Below are positions 1 through 9,704 of a stretch of DNA of 51,995 nucleotides, one piece after another (positions within the stretch are counted from its first letter, which is position 1; each line of letters opens with the position of its first letter). The notes under the pieces are model-generated. The model searched no databases. It saw nothing but the letters and a program-made list of their open reading frames with translations, and was not told the origin of the DNA. The position numbers were made by a program, and so were the translations under genes. Source of the DNA: Planctomycetota bacterium (GTDB lineage: Bacteria; Planctomycetota; UBA1135); the NCBI GenBank assembly GCA_026421205.1, contig JAPKBM010000012.1, positions 1 to 51,995 on the forward strand, given 5' to 3'.

Positions 1-1162
1 TGCCTGAGTAGGAAGCCATTCGGCCCAAAATGGCCGCCATGGTGCTTTGTGCCGCAGCCTCAAGTTGGTTGTAATCTTTGCCGGCCCGCAACGCAGCAAA
101 AAATGTATCGTGCTCCGTTTGGTACATATTATTACTTGGACCGGAATACTCCCACGGGTTCTTCCCTTCAATGCGAAATTTGTTCGCCCAACCATCAATC
201 CAGGCAATGCCGTCGGCACCCAAAACACGGTCTAGGTTTTCGCCCGCTGTTCCACTTTGCTGCCGCGTCAATAAGTGCGCCTGCGCGCCGTCGGCGTATT
301 CATAGACCACGGAAAAGTGATCAAAAATATTACCGTACTTGGCCTCGGTGCGTGCCTGGCGCCCACCAAGCGCAATCGCGAACTCCGGAGTGCGGTCCCC
401 AAAAGCCCAGAGCAACTTGTCCACACTATGCACTGCTTGTTCCACAATGTGGTCCCCAGAAAGGTAAGTGTAGTAATACCAGTTCCGCAGTTGCCGTTCT
501 TGTTCACTCATGCCTTCATTCGTCGACCGTGACCAAACCCCGCCGGCCAAGTAGGTGGCGTAGGCTAAGCGGACATCCCCGATGGCGCCTTGATTGATTT
601 TCTCATAAATCGCTTGCTTGCCAAAGTGAGAGCGCCAGCAAAAACCATGTGCAATGCGCAGCCCTTTTTCAGAAGCTTTCTTTGCCGTTTCTAGAACACT
701 GCGAATCCCCGGCGCATCCACGGCAACCGGCTTCTCTGTAAAGATATCTTTACCGGCATCCACGGCAGCAGCTAAGTGTTCTGGCCGGAAGCCTGGGGTT
801 GTCGCCAAAATCACAACATCCACGCCAGAGTCCAGTAATTCTTTGTAGCCGTCAAATCCAGAAAAACGCCGCTCCTTAGGGACATCCATGCGGTCGGCGG
901 CTAAATCAGCGCCCTCAGAGTTCACAAAGTTATGAATGTCTTGGAAGCCTGATTCTAGCCGGTCTTCGAAGACATCACACATGGCGTAGAGTTGCGTGTT
1001 GGCATCGGCGCGCAAAGCATCAAACGCCGCGCCTTTTCCACGGCCGCCACATCCGATTAGTCCAACTTTCAGTGTTTTATTGTTGGTGGCAAAAAGAGGG
1101 GAGGCAAGAAGGGGCACGGCTGCGGTTGCGGCAGAACTTTTGAGGAAATCGCGTCGTTTCAT
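1..1162 (-). CDS. Gfo/Idh/MocA-family oxidoreductase, Tat-exported (C-terminus cut by window edge)
   Basis: About 387 codons are present and the 3' end lies outside the window. The N-terminus starts MKRRDFLKS, a twin-arginine signal, followed by a small-residue hydrophobic stretch ending near LFA. A Rossmann NAD(P)-binding motif, VGLIGCGGRGKGAA, comes next, and an EKP motif typical of the family follows about 120 residues later. Members oxidise or reduce sugar hydroxyls, often at C3, with a tightly held nicotinamide cofactor. Export would place it in the periplasm. Its ATG overlaps the stop of the upstream SUMF1-type gene (ATGA), so the two are probably translationally coupled. The DUF1080/ThuA gene and sugar isomerases nearby suggest work on keto-sugars; the exact substrate cannot be read from sequence. 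Confidence 0.9.
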   Translation of the reverse strand, partial: MKRRDFLKSSAATAAVPLLASPLFATNNKTLKVGLIGCGGRGKGAAFDALRADANTQLYAMCDVFEDRLESGFQDIHNFVNSEGADLAADRMDVPKERRFSGFDGYKELLDSGVDVVILATTPGFRPEHLAAAVDAGKDIFTEKPVAVDAPGIRSVLETAKKASEKGLRIAHGFCWRSHFGKQAIYEKINQGAIGDVRLAYATYLAGGVWSRSTNEGMSEQERQLRNWYYYTYLSGDHIVEQAVHSVDKLLWAFGDRTPEFAIALGGRQARTEAKYGNIFDHFSVVYEYADGAQAHLLTRQQSGTAGENLDRVLGADGIAWIDGWANKFRIEGKNPWEYSGPSNNMYQTEHDTFFAALRAGKDYNQLEAAAQSTMAAILGRMASYSG

Positions 1163-1878
1163 TTTGTGAGAGGAGTTTCAGTCACGATGCGGAAGCCGAC
1201 AAATCCTGTGTCCGACATCCACCAACGTGATTTTGGGAATTGAGGATCTCTTGCTTGCCAAGAGATATCGTATTTTTGTTTTCGCTGGGGATTGATTTCA
1301 CGGGAGGCATCTTGAAAACTCCCACCACAGGCTAAAGCCTTTCCGTCGGCGGTGTGGCACCATTCTGCTAAATTGCCCAATAAATCTCGAAATCCTTGTG
1401 CATTAGGAGGAGCGTGATTTAGGGCATGAGGGGCATGTTTTGATGCATCGGCATCGGCTGTTAGCACAGATACCTGGTCACCAAGAGCAGCCTCCCATTC
1501 CAAAACTGTCGGCAAACGGTAAGTCTGGCCCGTACGCAAGGAGAGCCATTTGCAGAAAGATTCAGCCGCATTCAAGGTCATTCCAAGGGCAGGCATGCCG
1601 TCGTGGCCGTAACCGCGTGTGACGGGGAATACCGATTTGCTTGGGCCAGTAATCCCGTCCACGGCCATGTCCTCTTCTGATCGAAGAAAGAAAAGGTCAT
1701 AGGCGTTCCAGGAAATCTCTGAGGATGCCATCCAAATCGTTTCGCCTTGTACAACCAAGGGAAGAAATCCTAAGGAGATGTCATCTGTGAGGTGCAAGGT
1801 TTGCAAGGAAACGGGAGGAGGAGAAGATTCTGCTGTGCAAGCGCAAAGTCCAAGAAGAAAAACGGCAGGAATTTTCAT
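1159..1878 (-). CDS. SUMF1/FGE-type sulfatase-modifying-factor domain lipoprotein
   Basis: The protein has 239 residues. The N-terminus MKIPAVFLLGLCAC looks like a lipoprotein signal with a cysteine after LGL, so membrane anchoring is likely. The body matches the formylglycine-generating-enzyme (SUMF1) fold: a LGNLAEWC motif (family GNVWEW), a GGSFQD block, and a terminal GFVGFRIV motif. In planctomycetes most proteins with this fold are not true sulfatase activators but binding or catalytic domains of unknown role. No sulfatase gene is seen in the window, so formylglycine generation is not supported here. It overlaps its neighbours on both sides by four bases (ATGA), which ties it to the isomerase upstream and the oxidoreductase downstream. 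Confidence 0.8.
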   Translation of the reverse strand: MKIPAVFLLGLCACTAESSPPPVSLQTLHLTDDISLGFLPLVVQGETIWMASSEISWNAYDLFFLRSEEDMAVDGITGPSKSVFPVTRGYGHDGMPALGMTLNAAESFCKWLSLRTGQTYRLPTVLEWEAALGDQVSVLTADADASKHAPHALNHAPPNAQGFRDLLGNLAEWCHTADGKALACGGSFQDASREINPQRKQKYDISWQARDPQFPKSRWWMSDTGFVGFRIVTETPLTK

Positions 1879-2798
1879 TTTCCCGAAAAGATACGGTTCA
1901 TACCCTCAGCAATTTTTTGGAGCCGTGCGCGGCCACCTCCCGAAACTTCCGCCGTGAACCAGCCGGTATAGCCGACTTTTTCCAGCGCCTTCATGACGGC
2001 CGGCCAATCACAGTCTCCTTCATGAAGTTCCGCACTAAACCCTTTCCAAAGCCCCTCGTCATTTTGTTTTTTTCGGCTGTACTCTTTGACATCCACTTTC
2101 ATAATGCGATGCCCAAGCGCTTCCACCCAATGTTCCGGCCAAGCATAACGTACTAAATTCCCAACATCCAAATAAGCGCCGACACTCTTACTTTCAAAGC
2201 CGTCAATGTAGCGCGCCATTTCCAAGGGGGACAAGAGGAAGTTATTCCAGACATTTTCAAAAGCAATGGAAATGCCCGCCTCTTCCGCTTGCGGAATGAC
2301 CTTCGCAATTTCCTTTTGCGAGCGATTCCAGGCGTCGGCGTAGGAAATACTTTTATTCACCACAGCAGGAACCACCAAAACCGTGGAGGCACCTAATATT
2401 TTTGCGTCTTGAATGGCCGTGCGCAAAGCTGCGACCCCTTCCGCGCGCACTTTTTTGTCTGGGTGAGAAAAGGGCTTGCCCCAGTGCGCCGAATCCACCA
2501 CGCCATGAATCTTTAAACCCGTCTTTTCCTGTGCGGCGAGAAGTTCATCATTACTGAGGTTATGCGGACTGTCGGGTTCAATGCCGTCAAAACCCAACGC
2601 CTTGACGAGCTCAAATTTCTGAAGCAAGGTGTCCCCTTCTCCAACCATGCCCAACTTGACTGCCTTTTGATAGCGCTTGGGTTCTGGAGAGAAAACGTTA
2701 CCGGCTAGGTGAGCCGCCGACGCGGATCCCACGGCAGTCAGCCCCGCGGCTCCTGCAGAGAGTTGGGTCAAAAAATTCCGGCGACTGAGGGGTGGCAT
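1875..2798 (-). CDS. Sugar phosphate isomerase/epimerase family TIM-barrel protein, Tat-exported
   Basis: The protein has 307 residues and a clear Tat signal (SRRNFLTQL followed by an Ala/Gly-rich segment ending SASA). The mature part is an AP-endonuclease-2-like TIM barrel: GFDGIEPDSP near the start, IAFENVWNNF with a metal-ligand Glu in the middle, and AYLDVGNLVRYAWPEHW with the Asp of the metal site. The family catalyses aldose-ketose isomerisation or epimerisation, and some members act on 3-keto sugars. The ATG is at 2798. The gene sits 39 bases downstream of the giant DUF1080/ThuA gene and overlaps the SUMF1-type gene that follows. A role in processing keto-sugars made by that cluster is inference. 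Confidence 0.87.
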   Translation of the reverse strand: MPPLSRRNFLTQLSAGAAGLTAVGSASAAHLAGNVFSPEPKRYQKAVKLGMVGEGDTLLQKFELVKALGFDGIEPDSPHNLSNDELLAAQEKTGLKIHGVVDSAHWGKPFSHPDKKVRAEGVAALRTAIQDAKILGASTVLVVPAVVNKSISYADAWNRSQKEIAKVIPQAEEAGISIAFENVWNNFLLSPLEMARYIDGFESKSVGAYLDVGNLVRYAWPEHWVEALGHRIMKVDVKEYSRKKQNDEGLWKGFSAELHEGDCDWPAVMKALEKVGYTGWFTAEVSGGGRARLQKIAEGMNRIFSGK

Positions 2799-2837
2799 GG
2801 GAAATAGTGTAGGGGGGAAGGGGGGGCTCGTAGTGAA

Positions 2838-5800
2838 CTACTTCCGACGTGTCGCCCAAAAAGTTCCACCCAGTAAATGCCGGCGGAAGAGATCGGAGGC
2901 CCACACTTCGGGGCGATGTCCCAAGGACGTGTAAAACACCCGGCCTTTGCCTTCTTTGCGGGTCCAGCTGATTGGGAAGTCGCCATCGGGGTGATTGAGA
3001 GACAATAAAACTTGGCCCACCTTGTCTCGGCTCCAGTCTTTGAAGACATAAATCTCATCGGCAATGGAAAACGGATTGCCCAAACTCTGCGTGGCGGGGT
3101 GCTTTTCATTCTCCACATTCACAGACACCTCTTCATTCCATGGGTGTCGCTCAAAGTAGCCGCCCAGCATGTCTCCATACTCCGGCCAATCATAAAAAGT
3201 ATCCGTGGCGCAGTGAGCACCAAGAAAGGCGCCACCCTCTCGAATAAACTTCATGAGATTTTTCTTTCCTTCGTCGCCAATGGGGGGGCTTCCCGTGGTG
3301 TAAAAGAAGACCGCATCAAAACTTTGAAGGCCATCGGGTTTAGCAAAGCGCGTGGAATCACGATCCACCACCACTTCTAATCCATCCTCCGCTCCAGCCC
3401 AATCTTGCCAAGTGGACTCCACTAAAGAAAGCCCGCCGTCCCCTTCTTTGGCAACCGGATGCACCCAACCCCCGGAATGCACATACACCAAAACCTTGGC
3501 TGGCTTACGCCGGCTTTCCAAATAAACCACAAGGTCATCCACGTCTTGCGCCGACAAGAGTTCGCCAAAATTACTGGGCATGGCCGACACTTTCATGACC
3601 TTGCCATCGGCATCTTTGATTTCAAAGCCTTTGGCAATGGTTTTGGCTGGTTCCAAAATGCCCTCTCTGATTTTCTTCGTATTTAAGAGTCCGCCGATAT
3701 GATTGAGGTCCGGCCCAATCTCAGGAAGATTTTCACTGCGTTGTCCTTCCATGTCATGACAGCGCAAGCAACTCGCCGAAGGATTCTCAAAGAAAACTTT
3801 GCGCCCGCGGTCCACTGCAGTGAGCACTTCATTTTCCAAAAATGGGGCAATCTTTTCTTGGTAAACCGACGCCTCGCGCTTCGGGAAACGGCGAGACTGA
3901 TTCAGCAGCGCATCAAACTCTTTCGAATTTCCCCAATGCCGAAGAAGGTCGATAGCCTCTTTACGAAGAGCGTCTTCAGCACCCCACTCCTGCACGGCCA
4001 TCCACAAGGCCTCTTCATGCGTCGCATTCCCTACGCGGTTTGCCGCATGCATGGCGCGGCGTTGATGGGCCGAAGTTCGTGTGCCCCAACCATTTTGCAT
4101 CTCCGTCAAAGAAAACAATGTGTCCGCTAAGGCGGGGAGGGCGTCAGTGATGTCACGGTCATAAATGGCAATGGCCGCCTCCGCTGCAACGAGTGGATCT
4201 GCATCCTTCAAAAACCCGGCCAGCCGCGGCGACTCCAAGTGCCGTAACGCAAGCACGGCCCCCAAGCGAACGGCGGGGGAGGCGTGCGAGGCCAACTTCT
4301 CCAACTGTGCCGGCTGTTGCGTTGTTTTTGCCAAAGCCCATGCGGCGGCATGGCGTATCCATCGATCCCCATCATTTTTATCGAGCAAAGAAATCAAAGA
4401 CGCTAAAGTGTTTCCACCTAGATCATTTTTTATTTTTCCGATCGATATCGTGGCGAAGTAACGCACGCGCAAATTTTCATCTTCCATTAAATCCAATAGC
4501 GGAGCCAAGGCCCAAATCAAATCGGCACTGCCCAAAACTTTGGCTGTCTGTGCGCGCACTTCGGAATCTGTATCTTCCAATAACGCCACCATTTTTGAAT
4601 CTGGTCCCAACTGGCCCAGCCCCCAAATCCCATGCAAACGCTTCATGCGAGCTAAGTAGGCGTCGGCGGGCGGACTTTCCCCAAAAGCGGCACGGCGCAG
4701 TGCATCGTGATTTCCCGCTTTCACTAAAGCAAACTGCGCCTGAAGGCGTTGCCGTCGGTCGGGGTGATCTAGGGATGCGGGGATGACCGCAATGGAAGCC
4801 GTTGCATCTTGCGCGGTTGCAGAATCATCTTGGAAAGATCCCGTCCACAGCCGACCTTTTCCGGCACCATACCAGCCTTCTACCCAATCACTGACCATCA
4901 TTTTCCCATCGGGTAGAAAATCAACATCCGTTGCCAGAATGCTCCACCAAAATTCCTCTTGGTTTTCTAATTCGAAGCCAGCGCCTTTTACTTTTGGAGT
5001 CAGCCGTAAAATTCCGCTCCAATCCGCACCGCCTCGGAAGTCTGCTAAAAATAAATCATTCCGATACTCCTCCTTCAGCCCAATTCCCGGGTAAGCCGCA
5101 ATCCCTGACGGTCCAGCGCCGACATTGGCGATAGGTGCGTTCAAGAATGCGGGCTGCCCCGCGAATGGAGGCTTCCACCAACCCTCTGGCATCCAAGGGC
5201 CACGGTCGGGGAGGTACTGAAAGTTCATGCTCCAACCGCAATCTCCACCTTCCAAGACATAAACCAAACGCGCTTGATCTCCCGCATCACAATTATTATC
5301 CCCCGTCCACAAATTACCGAAGTCATCAAAGCACAACTCCTGCGGGTTGCGCAACCCGCTCGCAAAAACTTCTAATGCACTGCCGTCAAGATTGCAGCGA
5401 AACACCGCACCCCGACCTGGATCCTTTAACACTACTCCTTCCTGGGTCGTCACGTTGTAGCCGCGGTCCCCAATCGAAAAGTACAACTTCCCGTCCGGCC
5501 CCACAATCAAACCATGCATATCATGCCCACGCAAGGCCACGCGCACGCCATAACCATGGTGCAAGGACTCCCGCTTGTCCGCTTCGCCGTCGCCGTCGGT
5601 ATCTTCCAGACGCCATAACTCTGGGATGCAGGCGTACCACGCGGTATCTCCTTGGACCAAAATTCCGGCACCGGTGCCATCCAAAAGCGCACTGAATCCA
5701 TCCGCAAAAATCCTAGATTCATCTGCTTGACCATTGCCATCCGTATCCTTCAGCCAAGTAATTCGTTCTTGTTTCCATGCCCAACTTTGCGCATATTCTG

Positions 5801-6869
5801 GATGATGCTTGAGGTACATAGCCGCGCGGTCTTCTACGGTTTGTGAACGTAAATCATCCGGCAAAAATTCCGGCAAAGAACGGTTGTCGGGAATGCCGAA
5901 GTATTCTTGCCGATAACTTTCTGCGACGAAAACTCGCCCGTCATCGGCAGGGTAAAACACTACGGGGTTTGCAAGCGCTGGATCCGAAGCCCAAAGCTCC
6001 GTCTGGAACCCATCTTGCAACTTAAACTTTTTTTCGGCCCCCAACGAAGCTGGCAAAGTGTCTTTAGCCTCGGGACGAAACCAAATATTCCGATACCGCA
6101 CGGGGTTTCCATGGTCCTGCAAGCGAACGGGGCCTTCCATGACCATTTCTGGATAAGTTCCATGCGATCTGTGTTGCGTGGGGCCCAGTACTTCTTGATC
6201 TTGATGAATGCGCACGCCGTTTTGATAGACCGTAAACTTTGCCTTACTTTTCAGAACAGGCCTCCCTTCTTGCTCCTCCCAAATCGGTGCCGTAAAGAAA
6301 ATGTCATAGCTTTGCCATTCCCCGGGTGCACGACAAACATTGGCGGCGGGTGGGTATTGGCCGTAAATTCCACCGGCTTGTCCGTCGGCGTAGGAACGGC
6401 TGGACCAAGAATCCAAAACTTGGATTTCAAAAAGTCCCATCAAGTAAACTCCGCTATTGCCAATGCCTTGGGAATCTCCGTCGGCTTCGGTGGGGGTGGC
6501 CCATTCCACGTGAAGATGGCCATTGCCGAAGGATTTACGAGTTTGGATATCGCCGGTGGCATTCACCCTCATGGCTCCCTGCTCAATATCCCAAGCGGCA
6601 TCCGACGTGCCGTCGGCCTTGGTCCAGCCCGTTAAACCGGTACCGTTAAATAAAACTTCCGCGTCATCGGGAGGCGCCAAAAACATTCCCGCTGGCGCTT
6701 GAAGGTAAACGGGAGCCGGGCGAGCGGGGTCATGGATGTGCCATGAAGTTCCCGGGACCATGGGGGTATCTGTGTAGCCGTTGGCTTCTTGGCTTGCCGA
6801 CGGAGGCAAACTTTGGGGCGCGGCCAGATCGGTGGGGGAGAGTTGGAGGAGGAACAGGAGGGAAAACAC
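2838..6869 (-). CDS. Giant fusion: DUF1080 + PVC-type heme-binding dehydrogenase + HEAT repeats + cytochrome c + ThuA
   Basis: This 1343-residue exported protein starts at a GTG with AAGGAG 14 bases upstream and a short hydrophobic signal. Domains in order (approximate): DUF1080/3-keto-disaccharide hydrolase 45-265 (block DAEVLFNGTGLTGW); a PVC-type six-bladed propeller related to glucose/sorbosone dehydrogenases 280-690; HEAT-like helical repeats 700-960; a c-type haem site SCLRCHDMEG near 1035; and a ThuA-like glutamine-amidotransferase fold 1125-1343 with GGAFLGAHCATDTF. DUF1080 proteins cleave 3-keto-glycosides and ThuA proteins belong to 3-keto-trehalose metabolism, so oxidation and cleavage of a glycoside in the periplasm is a fair inference. 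PVC dehydrogenases usually end after the cytochrome domain; having hydrolase and ThuA modules on the same chain is notable. Confidence 0.92.
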   Translation of the reverse strand: MFSLLFLLQLSPTDLAAPQSLPPSASQEANGYTDTPMVPGTSWHIHDPARPAPVYLQAPAGMFLAPPDDAEVLFNGTGLTGWTKADGTSDAAWDIEQGAMRVNATGDIQTRKSFGNGHLHVEWATPTEADGDSQGIGNSGVYLMGLFEIQVLDSWSSRSYADGQAGGIYGQYPPAANVCRAPGEWQSYDIFFTAPIWEEQEGRPVLKSKAKFTVYQNGVRIHQDQEVLGPTQHRSHGTYPEMVMEGPVRLQDHGNPVRYRNIWFRPEAKDTLPASLGAEKKFKLQDGFQTELWASDPALANPVVFYPADDGRVFVAESYRQEYFGIPDNRSLPEFLPDDLRSQTVEDRAAMYLKHHPEYAQSWAWKQERITWLKDTDGNGQADESRIFADGFSALLDGTGAGILVQGDTAWYACIPELWRLEDTDGDGEADKRESLHHGYGVRVALRGHDMHGLIVGPDGKLYFSIGDRGYNVTTQEGVVLKDPGRGAVFRCNLDGSALEVFASGLRNPQELCFDDFGNLWTGDNNCDAGDQARLVYVLEGGDCGWSMNFQYLPDRGPWMPEGWWKPPFAGQPAFLNAPIANVGAGPSGIAAYPGIGLKEEYRNDLFLADFRGGADWSGILRLTPKVKGAGFELENQEEFWWSILATDVDFLPDGKMMVSDWVEGWYGAGKGRLWTGSFQDDSATAQDATASIAVIPASLDHPDRRQRLQAQFALVKAGNHDALRRAAFGESPPADAYLARMKRLHGIWGLGQLGPDSKMVALLEDTDSEVRAQTAKVLGSADLIWALAPLLDLMEDENLRVRYFATISIGKIKNDLGGNTLASLISLLDKNDGDRWIRHAAAWALAKTTQQPAQLEKLASHASPAVRLGAVLALRHLESPRLAGFLKDADPLVAAEAAIAIYDRDITDALPALADTLFSLTEMQNGWGTRTSAHQRRAMHAANRVGNATHEEALWMAVQEWGAEDALRKEAIDLLRHWGNSKEFDALLNQSRRFPKREASVYQEKIAPFLENEVLTAVDRGRKVFFENPSASCLRCHDMEGQRSENLPEIGPDLNHIGGLLNTKKIREGILEPAKTIAKGFEIKDADGKVMKVSAMPSNFGELLSAQDVDDLVVYLESRRKPAKVLVYVHSGGWVHPVAKEGDGGLSLVESTWQDWAGAEDGLEVVVDRDSTRFAKPDGLQSFDAVFFYTTGSPPIGDEGKKNLMKFIREGGAFLGAHCATDTFYDWPEYGDMLGGYFERHPWNEEVSVNVENEKHPATQSLGNPFSIADEIYVFKDWSRDKVGQVLLSLNHPDGDFPISWTRKEGKGRVFYTSLGHRPEVWASDLFRRHLLGGTFWATRRK

Positions 6870-6878
6870 CGACGGAGT

Positions 6879-8204
6879 CTAATCTCCTTGGGCGCCCAAG
6901 TCGGTTATTTCTATGCGCCTTGCCTTCCATGCGGGCTTGCCGTCGGCGTGGAAGGCTTGGAGCTCTACATAAGGTGGACCGTTTTGTGGCGTAGTAAAAC
7001 GTAATACTCCAAATTGTTCTCCTTCAACCGACGTGCCGGGAACGCGCGAAGGTACTTGTTCATCCGGCGGGGGCGTTCCAAAACCGGCGGCCAAGGGGCT
7101 GGCCGTGAACTCCGTCAAAGGATAAGGAAGACGAGGGATTTCTCGTTGCAACAATTCTCCGATGTGGCGATCCCCGGACAAGATGAAGGCTCCTGTGATT
7201 TGGTGGTTTGCAAGAAAATCAAAAAGCCTTTGCCTATCGCTCGGAAATAACTTCCAAGATTCAAAGTCATGATAGTCCGGAAGAACTTGCATGGCGGAAA
7301 CAATCACTTTGAAATCTGCTGCGCTGGTTTTTAATGCATGCTCAAGCCACGCCCACTGGGTCTCTCCCAAGACGCTTTTCCCGGGACCATTTTTCGCCTT
7401 GTTGGGGGATCGATGAAATCGTGTGTCCAACAAAAAGAATTCCACCTTTCCCCAGCGATAGGAATGCATCACGCCCGGTACGGAAGTGGGGTTGTCAGGA
7501 TTCGCCCAATAATTCCGAAAGAGCTTCAAGGACTCTTCTTTTAACCGCCAAGTTCCATCACTATTATTCGGCCCATAATCATGATCATCCCAAGTTGCCA
7601 AATTGACCGTCCGGCGAAGCATCGGCTGTAAAGACGGCATCGCGCGTTGGGTTTTCCACCGTGCCTGCATTTTTCCGACGTCCTCCCATTCTTTCGTATC
7701 CCGCTCAAAGTAAATATTATCTCCCAGCCATAAGAAAACGTCAGGATGCAAGTTGTTGATGGCGCGCCAAATAGGTTGGTCTGGATGCAAACCCCAAGAT
7801 CCTGCGCAAGAGCCAAAAGCAACCGTGAAAGAACCTGACTCATCTGGCGCGGGTGGTGTTCGAAAACTTTGTTCTGAAACGGGGAGCAACTCCGCATGGT
7901 CTGACACAAAGCGATACTGATAACGCGTGTTCGGCTGAACGCGGACTTCGGCAAACCCGGAAAATTGGTTTTCCCTGGTGAGATGCACGCCTCCAGGGCC
8001 GAAGCCCATCCAATCCTTGCCTTCGGCCCGAATTTCTAAATGAAGTTGAGCCTCTTCCGCAGTCTGTACCCAAACGCGCGCGGTTTCATGCGTTACTGAG
8101 CCTACCATCGGGCCAGCTGTAATTGTGGCGGAGACAAGCGGTGGTGAGGTCGCCTCAACGCAGGCAAAAAAAACAAGCACAAGGGGGAGCGCAAAAATTC
8201 GCAT
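6879..8204 (-). CDS. PhoD-like metallophosphatase (alkaline phosphatase D family), lipoprotein
   Basis: The protein has 441 residues from the ATG at 8204; an in-frame TTG 21 bases earlier is a weaker start because it precedes the signal. The N-terminus MRIFALPLVLVFFAC reads as a lipoprotein signal. A fibronectin-like PhoD N-domain (VGSVTHETARVWVQT) precedes the metallophosphatase domain with FGSCAGSWG, FLWLGDNIYFE, ATWDDHDYGPNNSD and LSGDRHIGEL, which carry the expected metal ligands. PhoD enzymes are secreted phosphodiesterases/phosphomonoesterases used to scavenge phosphate or cleave teichoic acid-like polymers. It lies just upstream of the DUF1080/ThuA gene in the same direction, with nine bases between. 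Whether it belongs to the same pathway or only the same transcript is unclear. Confidence 0.9.
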   Translation of the reverse strand: MRIFALPLVLVFFACVEATSPPLVSATITAGPMVGSVTHETARVWVQTAEEAQLHLEIRAEGKDWMGFGPGGVHLTRENQFSGFAEVRVQPNTRYQYRFVSDHAELLPVSEQSFRTPPAPDESGSFTVAFGSCAGSWGLHPDQPIWRAINNLHPDVFLWLGDNIYFERDTKEWEDVGKMQARWKTQRAMPSLQPMLRRTVNLATWDDHDYGPNNSDGTWRLKEESLKLFRNYWANPDNPTSVPGVMHSYRWGKVEFFLLDTRFHRSPNKAKNGPGKSVLGETQWAWLEHALKTSAADFKVIVSAMQVLPDYHDFESWKLFPSDRQRLFDFLANHQITGAFILSGDRHIGELLQREIPRLPYPLTEFTASPLAAGFGTPPPDEQVPSRVPGTSVEGEQFGVLRFTTPQNGPPYVELQAFHADGKPAWKARRIEITDLGAQGD

Positions 8205-8228
8205 ACCCCGTTTTACGTGGCCCAATCC

Positions 8229-9668
8229 CTATTCCAAAATCAGGGCTTCCGCATTGGTGAGTTGCACGCCGACGGCATCCATCACGCCCGATTGGGTCCA
8301 AACGGAGATGCCTGAAAAACCAGGAGGAATGGCCGTGGCAAATGCCGCATTGCCTTGGGCATCGGCCGGCAACGTGGCCAAATGAACGATGGGGGGTGAA
8401 AGATCCACCATGCCAAGGGGCGTCATGGAAGGGCCCGGTCCTGCCACTGAGTAAGCGAAGAGAATGTGCGTGTTGATTCCCGCGCCGGTCACCGACAGCG
8501 TAGCCGTTTGTCCTGAAATCAGCGCACCAACTTCAAGCCATGGGGTGTGCACCAGTCTTGCGGGGGGCCATAAAGTTACGGGGCCGCTTCCACCATCGAC
8601 AACAAACAAGAGTTCATCCAACCCCGGTGCGTCGGCGGTAAGAACGTCCACTGAGTAAGTGCCGTCTTGATGATCCGTGACCGATTGCAGAGTGGCAAAG
8701 ACTTGGGATTGACCCGAATGCTCTAGGGAAATGCTTGCTCCTCCTTGTGCAATCCATTGCTGGTCAATGTCGGCTAGGCTCAATACATAAGTGAGGATTT
8801 GTGACTGATCCGCGCGGACCTGTTCCACAGGGGCAACCACTTCGGAATGAATGGCATCGGGAATTCCTGCCATGCTTTGTCGCCACACGTCATAGTCTTG
8901 TCGCATGAGGACTACGGGGTCTAAGTCCGACGCAAAAAGATCTCGTTCATTGATAGTGAGATAAAAATCTCCCTTGGCGCATCCTTGATTCGTGGTGCAA
9001 CTTGTCAATTCTTCCCCCATGCGAGCAATGATGAAACACCCGATATGCGCCGACTTGAAACTTCCTGGTGGGGGAGCACCGCAAGAGGTCGGCTGTGACA
9101 TGTTGCAAGAGCATCGGCCATCTCCGCCAAACGAAGCGGCGGCTTCCATGGATGCCATGATTTTCTGTCCTAAGTCTCCAGAGGTTTGCAACAAAGCTTG
9201 TTCTGCCGCCGACACGACAAGAGGATCCGTGAGAACGTTTCCCTGAATGGCATAGACCAAATCACCACTGTGTCCGGTAACTCCGCCTGCCCAACTTCCT
9301 GCGCGAGTGCCGGTAAAGGTGAGGGCTTCTCCATTCATGTTGACCATGCCGTATTGGCGAAGTTGATGGCGAACGTCAGCTACTTCCAGGTCAAGTAAGA
9401 TTTTCTCTAGGGAGTCACCCGCCAACATGCCGTCATGAATCATCACGCGACTTCCCCAAGTGTCTACCATGCTTTGCGCAGTGGCCGCGCCGATGCCAGG
9501 AAGAATCACGGGGGTCAGTTTCCGCATGTTCATCCCCTCAATGCATGTTGCCGTGGCGATGGCCACTTCCCCCGTGGCCAAGTTGACGACCACAATCGAC
9601 CACGTAGCCGCCGCCTGACTGGCAAGGAGGAGAATGGCGCAAAGGGTTTGGAGGAAATACTGGCGCAT
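8229..9668 (-). CDS. DUF1028 protein (Ntn-hydrolase-like) with C-terminal Ig-like tail, exported
   Basis: The protein has 479 residues and a Sec signal (MRQYFLQTLCAILLLASQAAA). The DUF1028 domain follows directly: TWSIVVVNLATGEVAIATATC, then blocks ATAQSMVD and SWAGGVTGHSGDLVYAIQGN. The mature N-terminal Thr after the signal fits the Ntn-hydrolase relationship proposed for this family; the reaction is unknown. A Cys-rich insert (RCSCNMSQPTSCG) follows. The last 130 residues contain two beta-rich segments ending IPPGFSGISVWTQ, close to the Ig-like carbohydrate-exposed tails common in secreted planctomycete proteins. It is read in the same direction as the PhoD gene, with 24 bases between. Confidence 0.85.
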   Translation of the reverse strand: MRQYFLQTLCAILLLASQAAATWSIVVVNLATGEVAIATATCIEGMNMRKLTPVILPGIGAATAQSMVDTWGSRVMIHDGMLAGDSLEKILLDLEVADVRHQLRQYGMVNMNGEALTFTGTRAGSWAGGVTGHSGDLVYAIQGNVLTDPLVVSAAEQALLQTSGDLGQKIMASMEAAASFGGDGRCSCNMSQPTSCGAPPPGSFKSAHIGCFIIARMGEELTSCTTNQGCAKGDFYLTINERDLFASDLDPVVLMRQDYDVWRQSMAGIPDAIHSEVVAPVEQVRADQSQILTYVLSLADIDQQWIAQGGASISLEHSGQSQVFATLQSVTDHQDGTYSVDVLTADAPGLDELLFVVDGGSGPVTLWPPARLVHTPWLEVGALISGQTATLSVTGAGINTHILFAYSVAGPGPSMTPLGMVDLSPPIVHLATLPADAQGNAAFATAIPPGFSGISVWTQSGVMDAVGVQLTNAEALILE

Positions 9669-9704
9669 CTCCTAATCCTACCCTGTTTTTAGCCCTTGAA
9701 CGCG

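Noticed and set aside
1159-1878. Sulfatase-activating enzyme role for the SUMF1 lipoprotein
   Set aside because: No sulfatase gene in the window and the fold is widely reused in this group for other purposes.
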